Shown here: positions 1-7,925 of the stretch, one piece after another | Layout: every line of letters starts with the position of its first letter | How positions within the stretch are numbered: position 1 is the stretch's first letter | DNA from: a virus | Strand: one strand, 5' to 3' | Virus record (IMG/VR): IMGVR_UViG_3300007363_000113 | Span: 1-22,941 of that record | DNA: 22,941 bases | Made by a program: the position numbers and the translations under genes | The notes under the pieces: model-generated | What the model was told of the DNA's origin: nothing | Databases searched by the model: none | Seen by the model: the letters and a program-made list of their open reading frames with translations, nothing else

Positions 1-1
1 C

Positions 2-2428
2 ACAGTAGTTGACACAGCAGATGCAAGTTTTCAATACCAAGACTTAATACTAGCAAACCTCAGTGCTACAGGCAATGTCAACGGTACATACTTTCTTGGC
101 AATGGTGCTTGCTTAACAGGCATTATTACATCAGTATCAAATGTAACAAACGGCACCAGTGGTGTGTATGTTCCAGCACTCAACGGCAACGTTATTGTCA
201 ACGTAGGTGGAGCCACAATTGCTACAGTCTCAAGCTCAGTTGGTTTAGCGATTACAGGCAATGTCAATGCCACCACAGGAGTAAGTGCAACTGGCAATAT
301 TGTTGGCGGCAACATTACCACAGCTGGTATTGCTAGTGCAACTGGTAATATAACATCTGCTGGAAACGTCAGTGGTGGAAATATTCTCACTGGTGGATTG
401 ATTAGTGCTGCAAGCTCAATTACCGTAGGAGCTGGGGCCAATATCACTGGCGTAATGAGCGCAAGTGGTAACGTCACCGGCGCTAACTTGATTACTGCAG
501 GTTTGGCCACTGTTACAGGCAACATCATGGGTGGAAATGTAAGAACCACTGGGGTGTTATCAGCCGCAGGCGTAATCTATGGTAATGCTGTAAGCATTAA
601 TACCACAATCAACGCAGGCACTGACATCACAGCCGCTGGAGCTCTTTCAGCAGGAACCACAATCAGTGCTGCAGGTAGTATAACCAGCGGACTAGAAATA
701 ACTGCATCAGGTAATATCACAGGTAGTTTTTTCTTGGGCAACGGTAGAGCCTTAACTGGCATTGATACCACAGGTGTCTCAAGTGGCACATCTAATATTA
801 AAATTGTATCTGCCAATGCAAATGCTACTGTGAACATAGGTGGCACATCAAATGTGGTGGTGTTTAGTTCAACAGGACAAATTACAACAGGATTTGTCAG
901 CGCATCAGGTAACGTTATTGGCGGTAACATTACTACTGCGGCACAAGTTTCGGCTACTGGCAACGTCACCGGCGGTAACATCAACACAGGCGGTTTAATA
1001 TCAGCCACAGGCAACATTACAGGTGGTAACATCTTGGGTGGTGCCAATGTCAACGCCACAACACACACAGGTACTACTGCCAGCTTGAGCGGCAACGTAA
1101 CTGGCGGTAACATCATCACCGGCGGTGCAGTATCAGCAACTGGAGTGATATCAGCCACAGGCAACGTCACGGGCGGCAACATAATCACCAGTGGTGTTGT
1201 GAGTGCTGGAAGTGCTGGGGTGTCAGCTTTGGGTAATGTGGTTGGTGGCAATATTGTTACCGCAGGTATTATCAGTTCAACTGGTAACTCTGTACACGGC
1301 ACAGCCAACGTTTCGGCTGGTAATGCAATTATTACATCATTGGTACAAGGTGCAACCGTCAGTGCTACAGGTAATGTGATAGGCGGAAACTTAAATGCCA
1401 CAGGATTGAGTCTGAGTGGTAACGTTGTTTCTGGACTGAGCATGACAACAGCAATTACCACCACTGCCAACATCACAGGTGGATATTTCTTGGGCAACGG
1501 CAGTCAGCTGACTGGTATTGACGCCACAAGCATACAGAACGGCACATCAAACGTTCGTGTAGTAAGCTCGGGTGGTAACGTAGCGGTCAGTGTCGGCGGC
1601 ACATCTAATGTGGCAGTATTTGCATCTACGGGTGAATATGTAACTGGCGTAATAAGCGCAAGTGGTAACATCACCGGCGGCAATGTGATATCAGGCGGGG
1701 TTAGAGTTTTCAAATACACCGCAGCAGCTTCAGTTCCAAGCAACGCAGTACCGGGAGACGAATGGTACGCAACTGGTACTGACAAACTGTACAAATATAT
1801 CAACGATGGTACAACCAATCAGTGGGTTGATCAAAGTTTCCCCACTACCATTTCAACTCTTTCAATCAATGGCAATTTATCGGTGGGTGGAACACTAACA
1901 TCCGCTAATATAAATTTTACTGGTGGTAGTTTTAGTGTCAGTGACTTGCTAAATTCTGGTGCAAACGGTGTTGGAAATATTGGTAACAGTACTACAAGAT
2001 TCAATACTGTTTTTGCAACTACATTTAGTGGAGTATCAACTACAGCCAATTACGCTGACTTGGCAGAAAACTATCAAGCAGATGCTGTCTATGAACCTGG
2101 TACTGTGGTGGTATTTGGTGGCGCCAACGAAATTACAGTAAGTGATGTTAATCATGATACTCGTATTGCAGGTGTAGTGTCAACTAACCCAGCACATTTG
2201 ATGAACAGTCAACAGGAAAATGGAACACCAGTGGCCCTGGCCGGGCGTGTGCCGTGTTTTGTGCAAGGCCCTGTAACCAAAGGAGACAGATTGGTAAACG
2301 TAGCTTCAGGTATAGCTGGCAAATTTGATCCAACTAAAGCAGAATTAGGTTGTGTTGTGGGCAAGAGCTTGCAAGATCTGCCACATGATCATGTAGAATT
2401 AATTGAAATAGCAGTGGGGCGAACATAA
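2..2428 (+). CDS. Long tail fibre protein, 5'-truncated, with GNxTGGN repeats
   Basis: The reading frame is open from base 2, so the N-terminus lies outside the window; about 808 residues remain. Most of the protein is a low-complexity beta-type repeat, with SATGN(V/I)xGGNI(x)TxG units repeated dozens of times. Three longer super-units each begin with (Y/F)FLGNGxxLTGI, near bases 86, 727 and 1484; units 2 and 3 continue clearly into GTSN and VGGTSNV segments, and unit 1 has a diverged version. Around bases 1738-1835 comes a module of the form PGDEWYxT...LYKYxxDG...QWV. The last 130 or so residues (YADLAENY, YEPGTVV, GVVSTNPAH, LAGRVP, KGD) form a globular domain that recurs in the next gene. 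This looks like a distal fibre or adhesin shaft plus a C-terminal tip or processing domain. The family resemblance is from memory, the fibre role is inferred from repeats and context, and receptor specificity cannot be read from the sequence. Confidence 0.8.
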   Translation, partial: TVVDTADASFQYQDLILANLSATGNVNGTYFLGNGACLTGIITSVSNVTNGTSGVYVPALNGNVIVNVGGATIATVSSSVGLAITGNVNATTGVSATGNIVGGNITTAGIASATGNITSAGNVSGGNILTGGLISAASSITVGAGANITGVMSASGNVTGANLITAGLATVTGNIMGGNVRTTGVLSAAGVIYGNAVSINTTINAGTDITAAGALSAGTTISAAGSITSGLEITASGNITGSFFLGNGRALTGIDTTGVSSGTSNIKIVSANANATVNIGGTSNVVVFSSTGQITTGFVSASGNVIGGNITTAAQVSATGNVTGGNINTGGLISATGNITGGNILGGANVNATTHTGTTASLSGNVTGGNIITGGAVSATGVISATGNVTGGNIITSGVVSAGSAGVSALGNVVGGNIVTAGIISSTGNSVHGTANVSAGNAIITSLVQGATVSATGNVIGGNLNATGLSLSGNVVSGLSMTTAITTTANITGGYFLGNGSQLTGIDATSIQNGTSNVRVVSSGGNVAVSVGGTSNVAVFASTGEYVTGVISASGNITGGNVISGGVRVFKYTAAASVPSNAVPGDEWYATGTDKLYKYINDGTTNQWVDQSFPTTISTLSINGNLSVGGTLTSANINFTGGSFSVSDLLNSGANGVGNIGNSTTRFNTVFATTFSGVSTTANYADLAENYQADAVYEPGTVVVFGGANEITVSDVNHDTRIAGVVSTNPAHLMNSQQENGTPVALAGRVPCFVQGPVTKGDRLVNVASGIAGKFDPTKAELGCVVGKSLQDLPHDHVELIEIAVGRT
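62..1700 (+). repeat. Degenerate in-frame repeats inside the tail fibre gene
   Basis: The DNA repeats short variants of 'ggcggtaacat' and 'gcaacaggtaac' that encode GN(V/I)xGGN(I/L). On top of these sits a longer repeat of about 640-760 bases, each copy starting with the FLGNGxxLTGI segment near bases 86, 727 and 1484. The repeats stay in frame and vary at wobble positions, so they are selected as protein. They would also allow unequal recombination and changes in fibre length. Confidence 0.75.
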
Positions 2429-3123
2429 TGGCATTTCCAGTATCTCCAACAAACGGACAAACAGCAACAGTTAATGGTGTAATATACACCTATAGTACCG
2501 CCATTGGTGCGTGGACAGTGACCACCAGCAATGCCGGTGATATCTCAGCTAATACAATTGCCAGCTCGGGTGCTATAACTGGCAGTTCAACATTGAGTGT
2601 GACAGGTAATATCACTGGTGGAAATTTAATTACTGGCGGAGGACTTGCCACCAACGGAATTACCAACACAGGAGGCAACGGCATTGGCAATATCGGTAAT
2701 TCATCAGTTTATTTTAACACAGTTTTTGCTAAATCAACCAGCGCACAATATGCTGACCTTGCAGAATTCTACATTGCAGATGCGTTGTACGAGCCAGGTA
2801 CAGTATTGAGTTTTGGTGGTTCAAACGAGGTTACTTTGAGCAATGCGTCCAGTGATGCTCGTGTGGCAGGTGTGGTATCGACCAATCCGGCACACGTAAT
2901 GAATTCTGGCAGCAATCATGAATATGCAACCATAGTAGCCTTGGCAGGCCGGGTACCCACTAGAGTAATTGGTACTGTGCGCAAAGGAGACATGATGGTT
3001 TCGGGGGGCAATGGTTATGCACAGGCCAGTGCCCAACCAATGATGGGATCAATACTTGGCAAAGCACTGGAAGATTTTGATGGCAATACAGGCATTATAG
3101 AAGTGGTTATAGGTAAAATTTAA
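2428..3123 (+). CDS. Short tail fibre or structural protein sharing the C-terminal domain of the preceding fibre
   Basis: The 231-residue product starts at an ATG that shares one base with the upstream stop (TAATG), so translational coupling is likely. The N-terminus (about residues 1-35; SPTNGQTATVNGVIYTY and then AWTV) resembles an anchor module I recall from fibre proteins of marine T4-like phages. A short run of the GNITGGN repeat follows at about 60-75, then GNGIGNIGNS. Residues from about 105 to the end repeat the domain that closes the upstream fibre: YADLAEFY, YEPGTVL, GVVSTNPAH, VALAGRVP and KGD all line up. The protein is therefore a miniature of the long fibre with the same tip. 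It could be a second fibre, a tip protein or a product of tail gene duplication; the sequence alone does not decide. Confidence 0.75.
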   Translation: MAFPVSPTNGQTATVNGVIYTYSTAIGAWTVTTSNAGDISANTIASSGAITGSSTLSVTGNITGGNLITGGGLATNGITNTGGNGIGNIGNSSVYFNTVFAKSTSAQYADLAEFYIADALYEPGTVLSFGGSNEVTLSNASSDARVAGVVSTNPAHVMNSGSNHEYATIVALAGRVPTRVIGTVRKGDMMVSGGNGYAQASAQPMMGSILGKALEDFDGNTGIIEVVIGKI

Positions 3124-3132
3124 GGATACAAA

Positions 3133-3525
3133 ATGAGTTATGTAGGTTACACACCGCAAATTGGACAGTATCGCAAAATGGATGCGTTGACCTTTAATGG
3201 GTCAACTACTCTGTTTAATATCACAGTAGGTGGAACTTCAGTTGCCCCGCCCACAGCCTATGCAATGATGGTAGTTCTTGACGGCCTGGTCCAAAATCCT
3301 GGTGTTGATTTCAGCATCGCAGGATCAACAATAAGTTTTGCAGTGGCACCAGAATCAAACACGCCTTTCTTTGGCATAATCTTTGGTGACACGCTATATA
3401 CTGGCACGCCAAGCGATGCCACAGTAACCACAAGCAAAATAGCTGAAGGTGCAATTACTTACAGCAAGTTTGGCACAGATACGCAAGCACGTTTGACAGC
3501 AGGTCAAATTATTTTTGGAGTTTAA
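3133..3525 (+). CDS. Small virion structural protein, fibre or baseplate associated
   Basis: The 130-residue product is preceded by AAGGA at a good distance. It starts MSYVGYTPQIGQYRKMD. A beta-rich core follows: FNGSTTLFNITVGGT, then APPTAYAMMVVLDGLVQNPG, then a SIAGSTISFAVAP strand and FFGIIFGD. This pattern of 'predicted value, optional name, initial guess' style strands is common in small fibre-associated proteins of marine T4-like phages. The C-terminus (TTSKIAEGAITYSKFGTD) resembles the short linker repeats found in fibre proteins. It lies between the short fibre gene and the 1320-residue structural gene with gaps of only a few bases, so it is probably co-transcribed with them. The exact position in the virion is unknown. 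Confidence 0.65.
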   Translation: MSYVGYTPQIGQYRKMDALTFNGSTTLFNITVGGTSVAPPTAYAMMVVLDGLVQNPGVDFSIAGSTISFAVAPESNTPFFGIIFGDTLYTGTPSDATVTTSKIAEGAITYSKFGTDTQARLTAGQIIFGV

Positions 3526-3528
3526 AAG

Positions 3529-6500
3529 ATGGCAAGAAAAAGACTATACGAGTATTCGTTTACACCAGGTACAGCCGGTTTAGGTACCGTCAAGGTTCCA
3601 GGTCGTTACAACCTGGCTGACATACTAGCCATCTACGATACTACAACAAATACAGCGATTTACAACTTTGCTGATTCGGCACTGGGAGGTACAATTAGTT
3701 GGGCCACAGGAACTACCGCTACTTTTCCAACCGCCTATGCTGGTGTTACTACAATAACACTAGATACAAATACAGCAGCATTGAATGCCAATGACAAACT
3801 GGCAATCTATGTTGAAAGTGAATCATTAATAGTTGAGCCCTGGGCCTTTGGCGAAGATGCCATTGGACGCGATCGTATTAGTAATCCAGAGGCCTTGATC
3901 GACGCTGACTTTGAATATGGTTTGCAAAACACCAAGTGGCAAAATGTTGCTGTAAATAACAACATTCCAGGGTTTTATGAAGATATTGGTGTTGATTTAA
4001 GTTATAATACCAACGGTTATATAGCACTGCTCTCCGGCGACGATGTTATTACGTCAAACGTTGATACAGCAGTAAAACTCAATAACCCAGGCACCGCACC
4101 ATGGGTAGCCAACGACTATGTGTTAATTAACAGTCAAACTCAGGGTAATATCTCTGGTTTGTCATCAACTTATATTACAGCCAATGTAAACAGTTCAGCT
4201 GAAAGAACATTTACGGTAGGAAGCACCACAGGCATTACTGCTGGTGATCGTGTGCTGATTATTGGACGTCCTACCAGCGGTGGAACAACATTGGCCACAG
4301 CTAACATTACCAGCAATGCTACCACTACTGTTAATTGTGCTAACGTGGCCGCAGCACCGTTAATTGTTGATGGTAGTTACATTATTGTTCAAACTGATAC
4401 AGCAAATGTTTATGAAACCATGGCGGTGACCAACGTTGCTGCCAATGCACTAACTGTTATTCGTCAAACTAACAATACCAATGGCGCTGCTGCTAACATT
4501 TCTATTGGCAACAACATTTATCCAGTGAGTACATTGGAAATTGCACAAGTTCAATCAGTTACTGACAGCACAACACTTCAATTAAATCGTGGTTGGTACA
4601 ATACCACAGCCGCAAACTCTTACGTAACAGGTACTGTGTTACAACGTTTGAGCTCTAACGTTGAGCTTTGTCAACACACAGTGATAAGTACCGCGGTCAA
4701 CGGTACTCAAACTATTGCTCGAGGCGAATTCAATACCACAGCATTGACAGCTGCCGGTGTAGGATCTCCGTTTATACGCATGACTGGTATGTTCTATGCC
4801 ACAGGATCTAACACTATTCCTCAAGTTGGTGTTAATCAAAGCGACACACCAATAGATGCGGGTGAGTACGTTAGTACGCAAAATACCGCAGCCTCAAACA
4901 CCGAAGGTGTAGGGCTGGTATTCCAAGCCAACGCCAACAATTTCTTCTACTATCCACGTCGTAGCCCAGATCTTCAACCCGGCCACCCATTGAATCAAAC
5001 TGATACAGTGATTCGTCAGGCATTTCCTTACACGGGTGCTGATCTAGACGTTACTTCTATTACTAGCGATGGTTCTAATCCTAGTACAATTACAGTGACA
5101 ACAACTTATGCACACGGACTTGTTCCAGGAACACCAATTCTTGTTAATTTAAGTTCGGGCACTAACCAAGCCTATGGCGAAGGCAGTTTTGTAATTATTT
5201 CTGTGCCTAGTACAACCACATTCACTTATCAAGCCAAGACTGGTGCGGCAGTATCAGGCTCGCTGGCAGGCCTTGTGTATGTAAGAAGCAATGCGGCGTT
5301 CTTGCCTCGTCCGTTTGACGGAGGCGTTATTTTGGGTCCAGGAACGCCCACACGCGGAGCCAGTGCTATACGTGCAACTAAGAAATATTTCCGTTATCAG
5401 TCTGGTAAAGGTATTTTGTTCTCATCAGGTACAATGTTGAAGCCAAACTTTGACATCTCTGCTTTGAGTGCCGCCGGCACCTCTGCCGGTAGTGCTATCA
5501 CTGTTACCACTGATTTAGAGCACGGATTAAATGCTGGGGCCGGTGTTCAAATTACCGGCATTACCACCAGCGGATACAATGCATCGGGTTATGTTGTAAC
5601 CAGTATTGTAAGCGACACAAGTTTCACAGTAGAAGCACAAGGTACTCTAGGTTCTACTACACCTGAACTTGGTGTACAACCTCGAGTATACATTACTTCT
5701 TGGCACGGTAGTTCTATCCGTGCCGGTATATTTGATGATCAAAACGGATTGTTCTGGGAACACGATGGCATTACATTGAACGCGGTTCAGCGTTCAAGTA
5801 CATTCCAGTTGGCTGGTTTGGTGTCAGTTGGCGCGGGCAGCAACTTGGTTACTGGCGATGGTAATTGCCGATTCCAAGATCAGCTCAATAACGGAGACAA
5901 TGTTGTGATCAAAGGTATGACTCATACAGTAACCGGCATCACTGATAACAATAGAATGAGTGTGATACCGCCATTCCGTGGAGTATCAAATCAAAATCGT
6001 GTAAAAATGACAGTGCGTAGCGAGATACGTGTGCGCCAAGCAGACTTTAATATTGACACAATAGACGGAACAGGCGCCAGCGGATATACTATTGATCCAA
6101 GCAAAATGCAGATGTTGGGTATTGAGTATAGCTGGTATGGTGCTGGCTATGTCACATGGATGTGTCGCGGTCAAGATGGACGTATGATTCATGCTCATCG
6201 TAGACCAAACAACAACTTGAACAACGAAGCATACATGCGTTCAGGTAACTTGCCAGCACGCTACGAAGCAGCAAATGACACCCCAATCTCATCGTTGAAC
6301 GGAGCAATTGACAATAGTCAAACAACAATTACATTGGTTGATGCTACTGATTATCCTGATGCCAGCGTAACATATCCTGTGTATGTGATGATTGAGTCAG
6401 AAATTATCAAGTACTCTGGCAAGAGTGGCAATGACTTAACTGGTTGCACACGCGGCGCAACATTTACACAGTGGGCCGAAGGCCAAAGCCGAAGCTACAC

Positions 6501-7491
6501 CTCTAGCGCAGCAGCAAGTCATGCCAACAATACTGGTGTAATACTGATTTCTAATACTTGTGTACCACTGGTCAACCATTGGGGTAGCTCAGTTATCATG
6601 GACGGCAATTTTGATGGCGACGAAGGATATCAGTTTACATACAACCGTGTTAACTATGGCTTGCCAGCCAACATTGGCGACAAATCTGTAGCGTTTGCCA
6701 TGCGCTTGGCACCGTCAGTATCCAACGGTATTATTGGTAGCTTGGGCGATCGTGACTTGATCAACCGCGCTCAGTTAACCATGTCAAACTTGAATATTCA
6801 GGTCAGTGCTGGACGTTACTTGGTTGAAGGTATTTTGAATCCTTCAAACATTGACTCTGCCAACACTAGCTGGCAAGGTCTAAACAACTTGGGAGGCGGC
6901 TACCAACCTAGCTTTTCACAATTTACAACAGCTCCACGTTACACAGCAGAAGCAACAGGTGGTTTGACAAGTGCGCCATTTAATACCACAGGTGGTATGA
7001 CACGTTCGGGTACAAAACAAACGTTTAGTACGGCAAAAACTTATGCCAACTTGACACCAATCAACGTGTCCAGTTCTGGTGCAAATGCAAAAATTACTGT
7101 TCAACTTACTGCAGCCGGTACAACATATTCAACTACCACGACACAGATTACTGTACAAACTCCAGGTGATGGTTACGCCGTGGGCGACACAATCAAGATT
7201 CTTGGCAATACTATTGGCGGATCAACCACTGCCAACGACTTGACCATGACCATTGCAGCTATTACCAGTGAACTGCAAGGCGGAGAACGTTTGTTTGCCA
7301 TCCCAATTTCAACTACTAACTCGGGTGTGTTGGACTTGAGTTCTGTCAAACAAATTGGAACAAGTTTGGTGCCAGGTCAAGGAACATTCCCCAACGGCCC
7401 CGAAGTTCTTGCTGTGCAAATTACTGCTCTAACAACACAAACTACACCAGTTGGAGAGATTCAGCTACAGTTCCAAGAAAGTCAGGCTTAA
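3529..7491 (+). CDS. Very large virion structural protein (fibre or baseplate associated), 1320 residues
   Basis: The ATG is preceded by GGAG about 8 bases upstream. The N-terminal 130 residues (MARKRLYEYSFTPG, then EPWAFGEDAIGRDRISNPEALIDADFEYGLQ) and a C-terminal region (AFAMRLAPSVSNGIIGSLGDR, then GRYLVEGILNPSN) resemble a large structural protein conserved in T4-like cyanophages and SAR11 phages. The middle is modular. Two copies of a TITVTT...HGL...G...Y...TTFTY type beta module lie at about residues 509-585 and 645-707. A TITLVDATDYP...IESEIIKYSG module sits at about 925-985. There is no signal peptide or membrane segment. It is the last gene of the left structural block and ends on the opposing Nudix stop codon. 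The fibre or baseplate role is inferred from neighbours. Confidence 0.7.
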   Translation: MARKRLYEYSFTPGTAGLGTVKVPGRYNLADILAIYDTTTNTAIYNFADSALGGTISWATGTTATFPTAYAGVTTITLDTNTAALNANDKLAIYVESESLIVEPWAFGEDAIGRDRISNPEALIDADFEYGLQNTKWQNVAVNNNIPGFYEDIGVDLSYNTNGYIALLSGDDVITSNVDTAVKLNNPGTAPWVANDYVLINSQTQGNISGLSSTYITANVNSSAERTFTVGSTTGITAGDRVLIIGRPTSGGTTLATANITSNATTTVNCANVAAAPLIVDGSYIIVQTDTANVYETMAVTNVAANALTVIRQTNNTNGAAANISIGNNIYPVSTLEIAQVQSVTDSTTLQLNRGWYNTTAANSYVTGTVLQRLSSNVELCQHTVISTAVNGTQTIARGEFNTTALTAAGVGSPFIRMTGMFYATGSNTIPQVGVNQSDTPIDAGEYVSTQNTAASNTEGVGLVFQANANNFFYYPRRSPDLQPGHPLNQTDTVIRQAFPYTGADLDVTSITSDGSNPSTITVTTTYAHGLVPGTPILVNLSSGTNQAYGEGSFVIISVPSTTTFTYQAKTGAAVSGSLAGLVYVRSNAAFLPRPFDGGVILGPGTPTRGASAIRATKKYFRYQSGKGILFSSGTMLKPNFDISALSAAGTSAGSAITVTTDLEHGLNAGAGVQITGITTSGYNASGYVVTSIVSDTSFTVEAQGTLGSTTPELGVQPRVYITSWHGSSIRAGIFDDQNGLFWEHDGITLNAVQRSSTFQLAGLVSVGAGSNLVTGDGNCRFQDQLNNGDNVVIKGMTHTVTGITDNNRMSVIPPFRGVSNQNRVKMTVRSEIRVRQADFNIDTIDGTGASGYTIDPSKMQMLGIEYSWYGAGYVTWMCRGQDGRMIHAHRRPNNNLNNEAYMRSGNLPARYEAANDTPISSLNGAIDNSQTTITLVDATDYPDASVTYPVYVMIESEIIKYSGKSGNDLTGCTRGATFTQWAEGQSRSYTSSAAASHANNTGVILISNTCVPLVNHWGSSVIMDGNFDGDEGYQFTYNRVNYGLPANIGDKSVAFAMRLAPSVSNGIIGSLGDRDLINRAQLTMSNLNIQVSAGRYLVEGILNPSNIDSANTSWQGLNNLGGGYQPSFSQFTTAPRYTAEATGGLTSAPFNTTGGMTRSGTKQTFSTAKTYANLTPINVSSSGANAKITVQLTAAGTTYSTTTTQITVQTPGDGYAVGDTIKILGNTIGGSTTANDLTMTIAAITSELQGGERLFAIPISTTNSGVLDLSSVKQIGTSLVPGQGTFPNGPEVLAVQITALTTQTTPVGEIQLQFQESQA

Positions 7492-7925
7492 CGATCAGCA
7501 AGATCCTGCTCAACCAGCAGGATTTTGCTTTGTACAGCTTCAATATTGACTGTGTTCCACAAACCAGGGTGCATGGGCCGAGGCCATGTGCCTTTGTCTA
7601 TCCAAGCATAACCTAAGTGTTCGTAGTTTAACCGAGGTGTAAACTCATTTGCTACCACACAGACCCAGGTGTGATATTCAAAGGCCAAATCAGCTGACGT
7701 AAATTTTTCCAACGGTATAAGACGCAAGTATGTAGGGAAAAATCCTAGTTCTTCTATACATTCACGTTCCATACCACCTAACAGGGTTTCGCCTGTTTCT
7801 ATTTTGCCTCCCGGCAAACCCCAGGCACCTGGATGTTTCGAGTCATTGCGTAAAAGGTATAGGTAACGACCAGTGTCCAAGCTTCGAAACCAAACGCCAA
7901 CCGCTTTTAAAGCACTAGACGCCAT
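7488..7925 (-). CDS. Nudix hydrolase (MutT-like)
   Basis: The 145-residue product carries a full Nudix box at residues 40-62: GKIETGE, seven residues, then RECIEELGF. This matches G-x5-E-x7-R-E-U-x-E-E-x-G-U, with Cys at one hydrophobic position. GLPGGKIETGE is the usual strand and turn before the catalytic helix; the Glu residues bind Mg2+. The family cleaves nucleoside diphosphates linked to another group, often damaged dNTPs, ADP-ribose or dinucleoside polyphosphates; the substrate here is not predictable. Its start overlaps the 3' end of gp15 by 19 bases, so it is the last gene of the minus-strand operon. Its stop overlaps the opposing stop at TTAA. T4 also encodes a Nudix enzyme (NudE), but orthology is not claimed. 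Confidence 0.88.
   Translation of the reverse strand: MASSALKAVGVWFRSLDTGRYLYLLRNDSKHPGAWGLPGGKIETGETLLGGMERECIEELGFFPTYLRLIPLEKFTSADLAFEYHTWVCVVANEFTPRLNYEHLGYAWIDKGTWPRPMHPGLWNTVNIEAVQSKILLVEQDLADR
7497..7529 (+). terminator. Strong hairpin at the convergent gene junction, probable terminator
   Basis: Bases 7497-7510 pair with 7516-7529 over 14 bp (one G-U pair) around the loop CAACC. The hairpin begins 6 bases after the stop codon of the 1320-residue gene and lies inside the last codons of the opposing Nudix gene. The right arm carries TTTT, but only TTGT follows the stem, so the U-tract is poor. It may terminate or stabilise the 3' end of the + strand fibre transcript. On the - strand the downstream bases are not U-rich. 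Confidence 0.55.

Noticed and set aside
62-1700. CRISPR-like regular repeats
   Set aside because: The repeats are in-frame protein repeats with varying spacing and no unique spacers; no cas genes are present.
31-2690. Long minus-strand reading frames opposite the fibre genes, rich in Pro, Val and Leu
   Set aside because: They mirror the GNxTGGN repeats in antisense, have no ribosome sites, and the + strand frame has clear domains.
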